A stretch of DNA of 64,000 bases, from the NCBI GenBank assembly GCA_937139335.1, contig CAKZPN010000036.1, positions 1 through 64,000 of the forward strand, read 5' to 3'. The position numbers and the translations under genes are program-made. The notes under the pieces are model-generated. The model worked only from the letters and a program-made list of their open reading frames with translations, had not been told where the DNA came from and did no database searches. Positions within the stretch are counted from its first letter, which is position 1. Every line of letters begins with the position of its first letter. Origin of the DNA: an uncultured Roseicyclus sp. Its GTDB lineage: Bacteria; Pseudomonadota; Alphaproteobacteria; Rhodobacterales; Rhodobacteraceae. Positions 16,359 through 23,742 of the stretch are shown piece by piece.

Positions 16359-17222
16359 ATGAAAAGCCAGGTTATCGATATCCATCCCCACATCATCTCG
16401 GACGACACGTCTGCCTACCCGCACGCGCCGTTGGGCGGAAAGCAATCGACGTGGTCCAAGGAACGCCCGGTTACCTTCCCCGATTTTATCGCGGCGATGG
16501 ACGAGGCCGGTGTGGACAAGGCGGCGATCGTGCAATCCTCGACCTGTTACGGCTACGACAACAGCTACCTGATCGACTCGATCGCCACTTTGCCCGAGCG
16601 GGTCACAGGTGTCGGCTGTGTCGACGTGACGTCGCCGGATGCGCCGGCGGTCATCCGCGATGTCGCCGCAAAGGGTATTTCCGGCCTGCGCCTCTTCACC
16701 GGGGGCAGCACGATGAAGGTCAATGTCGACTGGCTGGACGACCCCGCTACCTACCCTGCCTGGGAGGTCGCGGGCGAGCTTGGCCTGCCGATCTGCGTCC
16801 AGTCGCGGCCGGTGGCCCTGCCCATCGTGGAGAAACTTGCCAGGCAGTTTCCGGACGTGAAGATCGTGATCGACCATCTCGCGCGCGCGCCGGTCGACGA
16901 CGGCCCTCCGTACAAGCAGGCAGAGGTCCTGTTTGTTCTCGCCGACCGGTCAAACGTGTTTCTCAAGGTCACGCCGCGCACCTTCGACCAGGTGCAGGAA
17001 GGCCTCGCCTCGGCCGAGACCTATTTCGCACGGCTCGTCGAGGTTTTCGGGTCCGACCGGCTGGCTTTCGGGTCGAACTACCCGTCCTCGGACGGATCGC
17101 TGCCCGAGATCGTCGCGCGGGCGAAGTCGAACCTCGGCTCCCTGTCGGAGACTGACAGGCACAACGTGCTGGCCGGGACCGCGCAGCGGCTCTACCCCGC
17201 GCTCTCCGACAAGGAGGCGTGA
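16359..17222 (+). CDS. amidohydrolase family protein, 2-pyrone-4,6-dicarboxylate lactonase-like
   Basis: 287 residues, TIM-barrel amidohydrolase-2 type. Markers: IDIHPHIIS with the two metal-site histidines, GISGLRLFTGG, IVIDHLARAP and the C-terminal LAFGSNYPSSDG. In LigI-type lactonases the last motif usually carries Asp (GSDWP-like); here it is Asn, so metal binding or chemistry may differ. The family includes 2-pyrone-4,6-dicarboxylate hydrolase, whose product is the substrate of the LigJ encoded 0.9 kb further on. The ATG at 16359 follows GCGAGAGA. It ends overlapping or touching the next gene, indicating one operon with 17225, 18129 and 19192. Confidence 0.82.
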   Translation: MKSQVIDIHPHIISDDTSAYPHAPLGGKQSTWSKERPVTFPDFIAAMDEAGVDKAAIVQSSTCYGYDNSYLIDSIATLPERVTGVGCVDVTSPDAPAVIRDVAAKGISGLRLFTGGSTMKVNVDWLDDPATYPAWEVAGELGLPICVQSRPVALPIVEKLARQFPDVKIVIDHLARAPVDDGPPYKQAEVLFVLADRSNVFLKVTPRTFDQVQEGLASAETYFARLVEVFGSDRLAFGSNYPSSDGSLPEIVARAKSNLGSLSETDRHNVLAGTAQRLYPALSDKEA

Positions 17223-17224
17223 CC

Positions 17225-18109
17225 GTGGCGGACCCCGTGACGCTCCACACGCTGCTGGCCGACTACCCGGTCACCCATGCGATCCGGACGGGCGACGTGT
17301 CGTCTCCGCTGATCCACTTCGATTTCGCGCCCTACGAGGTGTCGAACGAGGCGTTCAAGCCGATGGTGCGCGATGCCGCCTTCGACGCGGGCGAACTGGC
17401 CATCGTGACCTTTCTGCAGGCGAAGGAGCACGGCAAGCCGCTGACCCTCTTGCCCGCCACCATCTCGGGCCGGTTCCAGCATCATTGCATCGCCTACAAC
17501 ATCGAGCGCGGCGAGATCGGGCCCAAGGACCTGGCCGGCAAACGCGTGGGCGTGCGCGCCTATACCCAGACCACCGGGATGTGGGTGCGCGGGATCCTGG
17601 AGAACCAGTACGGCGTCGACCTGAGCGAGATCGAATGGCTGACCTTCGAGCCCGCCCATGTCGCGGAGTATCAGAACCCGCCCAATGTCGTGATCGCGCC
17701 CGAAGGCAAGAAGCTGAAGGACATGCTGCTCGACGGCGAACTCGACGCCGCGATGCTCGGCAGCAACATGCCCGATGACCCGCGCCTGCGCACGGTGATC
17801 CCGGACCCCAAATCGGCGGCGATGGACTGGTATTCGGAAACCGGCGCGATCTCGGTCAACCACATGGCCGTCGTCCGTTCCGACCTGCCGAAGGAACGAC
17901 CGGACGTGGTGAAGGAACTCTATCGCGTACTGAAGGACAGCAAGGCGAAGTCCGGCCTCAACGGCAACCCGGACCCGCGCCCCTACGGGCTGGAGGCGCT
18001 GCGTCCGGGGCTGGAGCTGGCCATCACCTATTCCCACCAGCAGGGACTGATTTCGCGCCGGATGGATGTCGAAGAGCTGTTCGACGACGTCACCATCGCG
18101 CTGCAGTGA
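17225..18109 (+). CDS. 4,5-dihydroxyphthalate decarboxylase-like protein (2 of 2)
   Basis: 294 residues, clearly paralogous to the protein at 15124-16089 (DLAGKRVGVRAYTQTTGMW and PYGLEALRPGLELAITYSHQQ) and likewise without a signal peptide. Two GTG codons compete: 17219 lies only one base after AAGGAGG, whereas 17225 has the normal seven-base spacing, so 17225 was chosen. The stop of the amidohydrolase at 17222 is between them, so the genes are tightly coupled. Two such enzymes, one on each side of a divergent promoter, suggest two related substrates or a two-step loss of carboxyl groups (inference). Confidence 0.8.
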   Translation: MADPVTLHTLLADYPVTHAIRTGDVSSPLIHFDFAPYEVSNEAFKPMVRDAAFDAGELAIVTFLQAKEHGKPLTLLPATISGRFQHHCIAYNIERGEIGPKDLAGKRVGVRAYTQTTGMWVRGILENQYGVDLSEIEWLTFEPAHVAEYQNPPNVVIAPEGKKLKDMLLDGELDAAMLGSNMPDDPRLRTVIPDPKSAAMDWYSETGAISVNHMAVVRSDLPKERPDVVKELYRVLKDSKAKSGLNGNPDPRPYGLEALRPGLELAITYSHQQGLISRRMDVEELFDDVTIALQ

Positions 18110-18128
18110 CAGGAAAGACCAATCGACC

Positions 18129-19148
18129 ATGATCATAGATTGCCACGGCCATTTCACTACTGTCCCGGTGCAGCTGCGCGACTACCGCAAGGCGCAGGTG
18201 GCGCAGTTCGATGCCGGCAAGACCTCGGGGTTCGATCCGGCGCCCGAGATCACCGATGACGAGATCCGCAGCTCGATCGAGGGCGGACAACTGAAACTGA
18301 TGAACGAGCGCGGCATTGATGCGACGCTGTTCTCGCCCATCGCCGGGCTGATGGGTCACCATCTTGGCAACGAGGCGCTGAGCGTCCACTGGTCGCGGAT
18401 CTGCAACGACCTGATCCACCGGGTCGCCACGCTCTATCCCGACCGGTTCATCCCGGTCTGCCAGTTGCCGCAATCGCCCGGCGTCGCGCCGGCCAACTGC
18501 ATCCCGGAGCTGGAACGCTGCATCGAGGAGCTGGGTTTCGTCGGATGCAATCTGAACCCCGACCCGAGCGGCGGCTACTGGACCGACCCGCCCCTGACCG
18601 ACCGCTGGTGGTATCCTCTCTATGAAAAGCTGGTGGAGCTGGACGTGCCGGCGATGATCCACGTCAGCGCCTCGTGCAACCCGAATTTCCACGGCACCGG
18701 CGCGCATTACCTGAACGGCGACACCGCCGCCTTCATGCAGCTGGTGCTGTCGGACCTGTTCACCGATTTCCCTGCCTTGCGCTTGGTCATCCCCCATGGC
18801 GGCGGCGCTGTGCCCTATCACTGGGGCCGCTACCGGGGCATCGCGCAGGACCTGAAGCGCCCGCCGCTGGCGGAACTTTTGCTGGACAACGTGTTCTTCG
18901 ACACCTGCGTCTACCACCAGCCGGGGGTCGACCTGCTGGCAAACGTGATCCCGGCGAGGAACATCCTGTTCGGCTCCGAGATGATCGGCGCGGTGCGCAG
19001 CGTGGACCCCGAGACAGGGCACTATTTCGACGACACGGGCCGTTATGTCGAGGGGCTGCAAGGTCTCAGCGACGAGGACCGGCACCTGATCTACGAAGGC
19101 AACGCGCGCCGAGTCTACCCCCGCATCGCCGCCCGATTGCCGGCGTGA
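18129..19148 (+). CDS. ligJ: 4-oxalomesaconate hydratase (LigJ)
   Basis: 339 residues that follow the characterised LigJ closely as I remember it: MIIDCHGHFTTVP at the N-terminus (metal-site His-x-His), VHWSRICNDLIHRVATLYPD, GCNLNPDPSGGYWTDPPL, IHVSASCNPNFHGTG, FLIPHGGGAVPYHWGR-like PHGGGAVPYHWGRYRG, and ILFGSEMIGAVRSVDPETGH with the catalytic Glu. LigJ adds water to 4-oxalomesaconate to give 4-carboxy-4-hydroxy-2-oxoadipate in protocatechuate/gallate 4,5-cleavage pathways. Start ATG 18129, 19 bp after the previous gene. This is the firmest functional anchor of the island. Confidence 0.92.
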   Translation: MIIDCHGHFTTVPVQLRDYRKAQVAQFDAGKTSGFDPAPEITDDEIRSSIEGGQLKLMNERGIDATLFSPIAGLMGHHLGNEALSVHWSRICNDLIHRVATLYPDRFIPVCQLPQSPGVAPANCIPELERCIEELGFVGCNLNPDPSGGYWTDPPLTDRWWYPLYEKLVELDVPAMIHVSASCNPNFHGTGAHYLNGDTAAFMQLVLSDLFTDFPALRLVIPHGGGAVPYHWGRYRGIAQDLKRPPLAELLLDNVFFDTCVYHQPGVDLLANVIPARNILFGSEMIGAVRSVDPETGHYFDDTGRYVEGLQGLSDEDRHLIYEGNARRVYPRIAARLPA

Positions 19149-19191
19149 GACGGGTGGCCGACACGACGGGCCTGGCACGCGGGGCGCGACC

Positions 19192-19920
19192 GTGACGCAG
19201 CACACCGCCTTCATCACCGGGGCCGGAAAGAACATCGGCCGGGCCATCGCGGTCGACTTCGCGCGGCGCGGGATCAACGTGGTCCTGGTTGGCCACTCCG
19301 ACCGCGCCGCCTGTGACGCGGCCGCCGCCGAATGCACCGCCCACGGTGTCGGGACGCTGGTGCTAATGGGCGATGTCAGCGACCCCGAGACCTGCCGCAC
19401 GATGGCCGCCGAGGCACTGGCGCGGTTCGGAACCGTGGACATCCTCGTCACCGGTGCGGCCGCACGTCCGCATTGGTCGTTTCTCGACACCAGCGACGAT
19501 CAATGGGCGCGTGTCATGGACCTGAACTGCAACCAGCTGTTCTGGCTCGCCAAGGCGTTCCTGCCGGGAATGCTGGCGGCCGGCTGGGGGCGGATCATCG
19601 GCTTCACCGGCATGCACGCGATCCGGGGCGCCCACCGCGCGCCGACCGTGGCGGGCAAACACGCGCAATGGGGGATCATCAAGGCGCTCAGCCACGAGTT
19701 CGCGGCCCGCGGGATCACCGCGAACGCGCTTTCGCCCGGCCCGATCGGCCCGCCTGACCCCGACCCTGCGCCCGACAAGCCGAAATTCCCCAAGCTGATC
19801 CCGATGGATCGCCGCGGCACACCCGAGGAGGTTGCGGCGGTCGCCGGCATGCTGGTCGGGCCCGACAGCGGCTACATCAGCGGGCAGATGATCGCGATCA
19901 ATGGCGGTGGCATCACGTGA
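19192..19920 (+). CDS. short-chain dehydrogenase/reductase fold protein lacking the catalytic Tyr
   Basis: 242 residues of classical SDR length. The nucleotide-binding TGAGKNIG (9-16) and the C-terminal SGQMIAINGGG are intact. In the catalytic region, where YxxxK is expected, the sequence is APTVAGKHAQWG: Lys156 is kept but the Tyr position is Thr152, and the Ser position is Thr or Gly (GFTGM). Dehydrogenase activity by the usual mechanism is therefore doubtful. GTG 19192 was taken as start; no strong ribosome-binding site is seen. It ends the plus-strand catabolic operon. Confidence 0.85.
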   Translation: MTQHTAFITGAGKNIGRAIAVDFARRGINVVLVGHSDRAACDAAAAECTAHGVGTLVLMGDVSDPETCRTMAAEALARFGTVDILVTGAAARPHWSFLDTSDDQWARVMDLNCNQLFWLAKAFLPGMLAAGWGRIIGFTGMHAIRGAHRAPTVAGKHAQWGIIKALSHEFAARGITANALSPGPIGPPDPDPAPDKPKFPKLIPMDRRGTPEEVAAVAGMLVGPDSGYISGQMIAINGGGIT

Positions 19921-20011
19921 CTGCGCGCCGGCGGCAAGCCGCTGCCGCCCTTGCATCTTTCGGGAACGTCGCGGCAAGCATTGATCCAACGGCGTCTGAT
20001 CCGCTCAGGGC

Positions 20012-21268
20012 GTGCAGGACATCGGGACAGTGAGCAGCGAGACCGAACCAGAGCCACCGGACACCCTGCGCACCCTCTTTCGCGAGAGGGATTTTGCGTG
20101 CTTTCTCTTCAGCCGGGCGGGAAGCGTCGGGGGCGCGCAGCTGCTATCCGTCGCGGTCGGCTGGCATGTCTACCAACTGACCGGAGAGGTCTTCGACCTC
20201 GGCCTTGTCGGGCTGGCCATGTTCCTGCCCTTCATCGTGTTCTTCCTGTTGGCCGGGCTGGTGGCCGATCGTGTCGACCGGCGCTGGATCGTCGGCGCCT
20301 GCAGCCTCGTGCATGCGACCTCCGCCGTGCTGATCGGGCTTTTGCTGTCGGGCGAGCCCTCCGGCATCTGGCCGACCCTGGGCCTTCTGGCGCTCAGCGG
20401 CAGCGCCCAGGCCTTCCTGCATCCCGCGCTGATGTCGACGCTCCCCAGCCTCGTGACCCGCAATCTCTTCCCGCGGGCCGTGGCGGCAAGCTCCATGGTG
20501 GGCAAGAGCGCGCAACTCGGCGGCCCGGCGCTGGGTGGCCTGCTCGTCGCCCTGATCGACAAGGACGTCTATTACGTCGCCGCCGCCCTCTACCTGCTGT
20601 CCGGCATCGCGGCGCTGGCGATCCGCACAAGGCTGCGGGTCGCCGCGAAGGAGCCGTTTTCGATCTCCTCCGTCTTCGGCGGGTTTCGATACGTCTGGGC
20701 CACCAAGCTGGTGCTCGGCGTCATCTCGCTCGACCTGCTGGCCGTGCTCTTTGGCGGGGTCATGGGCCTCCTTCCGGTCTTCGCGCGGGACATCTTGGGC
20801 GTCGGCCCCGAGGGGCTGGGCGTCATGCGCTCCATGCCAGCCGTGGGTGGGCTCATGTTGGGCCTGTTCCTGGCCCGGTTCGGTCTTCCATGGCGGGCTG
20901 GCCCGGCCCTGTTCCTGTCACTCGTGATCTTCGGGGCCTCGATCCTCGTCCTCAGCTTTTCGCCATTCTTCTTGCTCTCCTGCGCGGCGCTGCTGGTCTA
21001 CGGCGGCTCGGACATGGTCAGCGTGAACATCCGGCAGACGCTGGTGCAGCTCGGCACGCCTGACGGATTGCGGGGGCGGGTGAACGCGGTCAACAGTGTG
21101 TCGATCAACGCCTCGAACCAACTGGGCGATTTCCGCGCCGGCGCCGTGGCGGCCCTGACCGGCGCCCCCCTCGCAACCGCGATGGGCGGCGTCGTGACGA
21201 TCCTCATCACCGTGGCGTGGTTCCGGATGTTCCCCGGCCTCGGCAAACTGGAGCGCGCGACCCCGTGA
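20012..21268 (+). CDS. MFS transporter (EntS-like MFS_3 group)
   Basis: 418 residues with about 12 hydrophobic helices. The A-motif between helices 2 and 3 is present as GLVADRVDRRWIV, and the C-terminal half has the sequence TPDGLRGRVNAVNSV typical of the enterobactin-exporter-like MFS_3 group. The likely role is export of a small molecule. Starts at GTG 20012; GTG 20030 is an alternative because neither has a strong ribosome-binding site. It stands apart from the catabolic operon by 91 bp and its 3' end overlaps a small minus-strand gene by 62 bp. Confidence 0.88.
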   Translation: MQDIGTVSSETEPEPPDTLRTLFRERDFACFLFSRAGSVGGAQLLSVAVGWHVYQLTGEVFDLGLVGLAMFLPFIVFFLLAGLVADRVDRRWIVGACSLVHATSAVLIGLLLSGEPSGIWPTLGLLALSGSAQAFLHPALMSTLPSLVTRNLFPRAVAASSMVGKSAQLGGPALGGLLVALIDKDVYYVAAALYLLSGIAALAIRTRLRVAAKEPFSISSVFGGFRYVWATKLVLGVISLDLLAVLFGGVMGLLPVFARDILGVGPEGLGVMRSMPAVGGLMLGLFLARFGLPWRAGPALFLSLVIFGASILVLSFSPFFLLSCAALLVYGGSDMVSVNIRQTLVQLGTPDGLRGRVNAVNSVSINASNQLGDFRAGAVAALTGAPLATAMGGVVTILITVAWFRMFPGLGKLERATP

Positions 21269-21497
21269 GGGAGCGCGCGCGATGCAGATGCAAACCGCCA
21301 AAGTCGCTGGCGATTTCCGTTGCCTCCTGGTCGCGGGTGACGAAGACGGTGGTCAGGTCGGGTGTCCCGGCGCTCACCGGCCGCCCCGCAATCCGGTGAC
21401 CATGGCCTGTGTCGATCTCGATGCGGCCGTCATGCAGATGCCGGATGAAGATGCCCTGTGCCAGCACATGGGCGCCGATCTGGATGGTGCGATACAT
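21207..21497 (-). CDS. small protein of unknown function
   Basis: 96 residues starting MYRTIQIGAHVLAQG at ATG 21497, which has AAAGGAAA eight bases upstream. The first ~45 residues (FIRHLHDGRIEIDTGHGHRI) look like a compact beta-rich domain and have good codon character; the C-terminal 30 residues are less convincing and overlap the 3' end of the MFS gene on the other strand. I do not recognise a named family. Located downstream of the Rrf2 gene, but separated from it by a terminator, so it probably has its own promoter. Confidence 0.55.
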   Translation of the reverse strand: MYRTIQIGAHVLAQGIFIRHLHDGRIEIDTGHGHRIAGRPVSAGTPDLTTVFVTRDQEATEIASDFGGLHLHRARSLTGSRAPVCRGRGTSGTTPR

Positions 21498-21611
21498 GCG
21501 ATTTCCTTTGCTGAACCCTGTCAAACACGTGGTGCCGGGCAGCGGCGGTGTCGAACCACAGAGCCGCTGAGTCTGGCACGTTATTATCTACAGAGTTAGT
21601 CGTGATTAGCA

Positions 21612-21645
21612 AAGCAAAAATCACGCCCTCGTCGGTCGTGATTTA
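21612..21645 (-). terminator. intrinsic terminator of the Rrf2 gene
   Basis: Read on the minus strand: stem AAATCACG, 11-base loop, CGTGATTT, followed by TTGCTTT. The arms (21618-21625 and 21637-21644) are perfect and the site begins six bases after the Rrf2 stop at 21651. Confidence 0.7.
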
Positions 21646-21650
21646 AATGG

Positions 21651-22118
21651 TCATTCTCCGGCTGCAGCTTCGGGGAGCGCCATCGCGCCCAAAGCGCCCG
21701 AGTCCTGTTGCAGATCCGCGACCGTCAGCGATTCGATCATCAGGAGGTAGGTCGCGTAGAAGCCCCCGAAGACGGCGCGCACACGGCAGGCCGTCTCGTC
21801 CTTGCAATCCTCGCAGCGTTGGTAGGCCCGCCGCGACAGGCAGGGCAGCGGTGCCATCGGCCCGTCGATCAGGCGCAGCACCTCGGCAAGGGACACGAGC
21901 CTCGGTTCCTTGATGAGTTCATACCCACCCTTGCGGCCACGTCGACTGCCGATCAGCCCGGCGCGCTTGAGGTCGAGCAGGATGTGCTCGAGAAACCGCT
22001 TCGGCGCGCCTGACCGCGCGGCGATATCCTCGATCCGAAGCGCGGAGGCCTCGCCCGCCTTCTCGTCGGCAAGCACCATGAGCGCCTTCAGGGCATATTT
22101 GGTTTTCTGCGTGATCAT
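21651..22118 (-). CDS. Rrf2 family transcriptional regulator with a four-cysteine cluster
   Basis: 155 residues. Winged-helix N-terminus (ITQKTKYALKALMVLAD, IEDIAARSGAPKRFLEHIL, GRKGGYELIK) then Cys93, Cys102, Cys105 and Cys111 in the loop PCLSRRAYQRCEDCKDETAC. IscR and NsrR bind a [2Fe-2S] or [4Fe-4S] cluster through three cysteines in this loop, so an Fe-S-sensing role is likely, but the spacing (8, 2, 5) and the fourth Cys differ from them. ATG 22118 was chosen over 22193 since the HTH normally begins the protein. Target genes are unknown; the neighbouring opg genes are one candidate. Confidence 0.9.
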   Translation of the reverse strand: MITQKTKYALKALMVLADEKAGEASALRIEDIAARSGAPKRFLEHILLDLKRAGLIGSRRGRKGGYELIKEPRLVSLAEVLRLIDGPMAPLPCLSRRAYQRCEDCKDETACRVRAVFGGFYATYLLMIESLTVADLQQDSGALGAMALPEAAAGE

Positions 22119-22245
22119 CCGCCGGATCTGATCTCGAAATGTGCGACTAACAAGGTCGATATTATCAGGATCAGCTGGAAAATCCATCGCCACGCCGGAA
22201 GCCAGAGATCCCGTTCAAACGAAAACCCGTCGATGCGTTTGGAAC

Positions 22246-23742
22246 CTAGACGCCACCGTCGCGCGCGCGGCTCCAGCGGGCGATCCAGACAGGGCTCGCG
22301 GGCGCACCATCAGGGCGGCGCAGGACCAGCCGCAGGTCCACCGCGTCCCCCGCGCCCGGGTCGAGCAGGAAGGTGACGCGCGTGCCCTGCCCCTCGGGCA
22401 AGGCGAAACGGCTCAGCCCCGTCAGGTCCGCGCCGTCGCTGGCCGAGAGGTCCGGCTCCAGCCCCTCCGCCAGTCCGTCGAAGTCGATGACATAGCGGCG
22501 CCTGCGCCCGTCATGCTCGCGGCCGCTCAGGCTCTGGCGGATCGGCAGTGCCGCCGCGGTCGCCGGCTCGGCGCGGGTCCAGATCAGGCGATAGGCGAAG
22601 CGATGCTCACTGCCCGCCTCCAGCGCCGCCTCGGGCCGCCAGAACGCGACGATGTTGTCCATGAACTCGTCGCCGGTAGGGATCTCGACCAGCACCACCG
22701 CACCCCGCCCCCAGTCGCCCTGCGGCTCCACCTGGGCCGAGGGGCGGTCCTGGTAGCGTGCCTCGCTGTCCTCGAACTCCGCGAAACGGCGCGGCGTCTG
22801 CCACAAGCCGAAGCGCACCGGCCCGTCGTCGACAAAGGCCGAGGTCTGGGTCAGCGCCGGGTTGGCGAGCGGCCGCCACAGCCGTTCGCCCGCGCCGTTC
22901 TCGATCAGCAGGAGGTCACTGTCATGCACCCGCGGGCGGAAATCGTCCGCCACGGCGGCGTGCATCTCGCCCTTGAAGAACATCGAGGTCAGCGGCGCGA
23001 TTCCTATATCCGCGATCTCGCGGCGGGGCAGGATCGTGACGGCGAGCTCCATCTCGGTGTCGGCGCCGGGGCGCAGCACCATGTCGAGATGGCCGGCCAG
23101 CGACGGGCTGTCGATCACCGCCTCGAGCCGCACCGTCCCGCCGGCGGGCGGATGCAGCCGCACTCGGGTGAAGCGCGGGAATTCCTCGGGGGCGGGGCTA
23201 CCGGTGCCAAGCGCCACCGCGCGGGCCGAAAGCCCGTAGACCATCGCCTGCCCGATGGCCCGGAAATAGCTCGCGCCCTGCACCACCAGCACCTCGTCGA
23301 GGCTGTCGGGGTCGTTCAGCGGGTGGCGCAGCCGCAGCCCCGAGAACCCCGCGCCGGGTGCGGTGTCGGGGATGGCGCCGAAATAGCGCGGGTCGAAATC
23401 GAACAGGTCCGGCGCGAAGGGCACCGGCGCGAAGCCGCCGCCCTCGGGCAGTTCCACCGCGACCGGGTGCGGAAAGAACAGGCCCGGCGGCAGCAGGTCG
23501 ACCGCGAAGGCGTCGCCCAGGGGCAGCAGCGAGCCGCGACCGGGCAGCGGGCGGATGCCGCGATAGGCGTCATAGCTGAGCCCCGCGAAGGGCGGCGGCA
23601 ACGTCGCGTCAAGGGCGACGTAAGGCCGGCGCGCCAGCGCGCGCGCGGCGTCGAGCAGCGTCGGGGCCGCAGGTTGCGCCCGCAGCGTCACGGGGGCGCA
23701 AACCAGCGTCGCCGCCCCGGCAAGGAACAGGCGCCGGTCCAT
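22246..23742 (-). CDS. opgG: periplasmic glucan biosynthesis protein, MdoG/OpgG-OpgD family
   Basis: 498 residues. A signal peptide starts MDRRLFLAGAATLVC and carries two arginines, so Tat export as in OpgD is possible. The mature protein has the MdoG beta-sandwich signatures LSYDAYRGIRP, RHPLNDPDSLDEVLVVQGASYFRA (read as two pieces), and IADIGIAPLTSMFF. OpgG-type proteins act in the periplasm on the linear glucan delivered by OpgH, giving it beta-1,6 branches. The start at 23742 shares one base with the stop of opgH (TGATG), so translation is coupled. Symbol opgG is used for the family; opgD cannot be excluded. Confidence 0.92.
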   Translation of the reverse strand: MDRRLFLAGAATLVCAPVTLRAQPAAPTLLDAARALARRPYVALDATLPPPFAGLSYDAYRGIRPLPGRGSLLPLGDAFAVDLLPPGLFFPHPVAVELPEGGGFAPVPFAPDLFDFDPRYFGAIPDTAPGAGFSGLRLRHPLNDPDSLDEVLVVQGASYFRAIGQAMVYGLSARAVALGTGSPAPEEFPRFTRVRLHPPAGGTVRLEAVIDSPSLAGHLDMVLRPGADTEMELAVTILPRREIADIGIAPLTSMFFKGEMHAAVADDFRPRVHDSDLLLIENGAGERLWRPLANPALTQTSAFVDDGPVRFGLWQTPRRFAEFEDSEARYQDRPSAQVEPQGDWGRGAVVLVEIPTGDEFMDNIVAFWRPEAALEAGSEHRFAYRLIWTRAEPATAAALPIRQSLSGREHDGRRRRYVIDFDGLAEGLEPDLSASDGADLTGLSRFALPEGQGTRVTFLLDPGAGDAVDLRLVLRRPDGAPASPVWIARWSRARDGGV

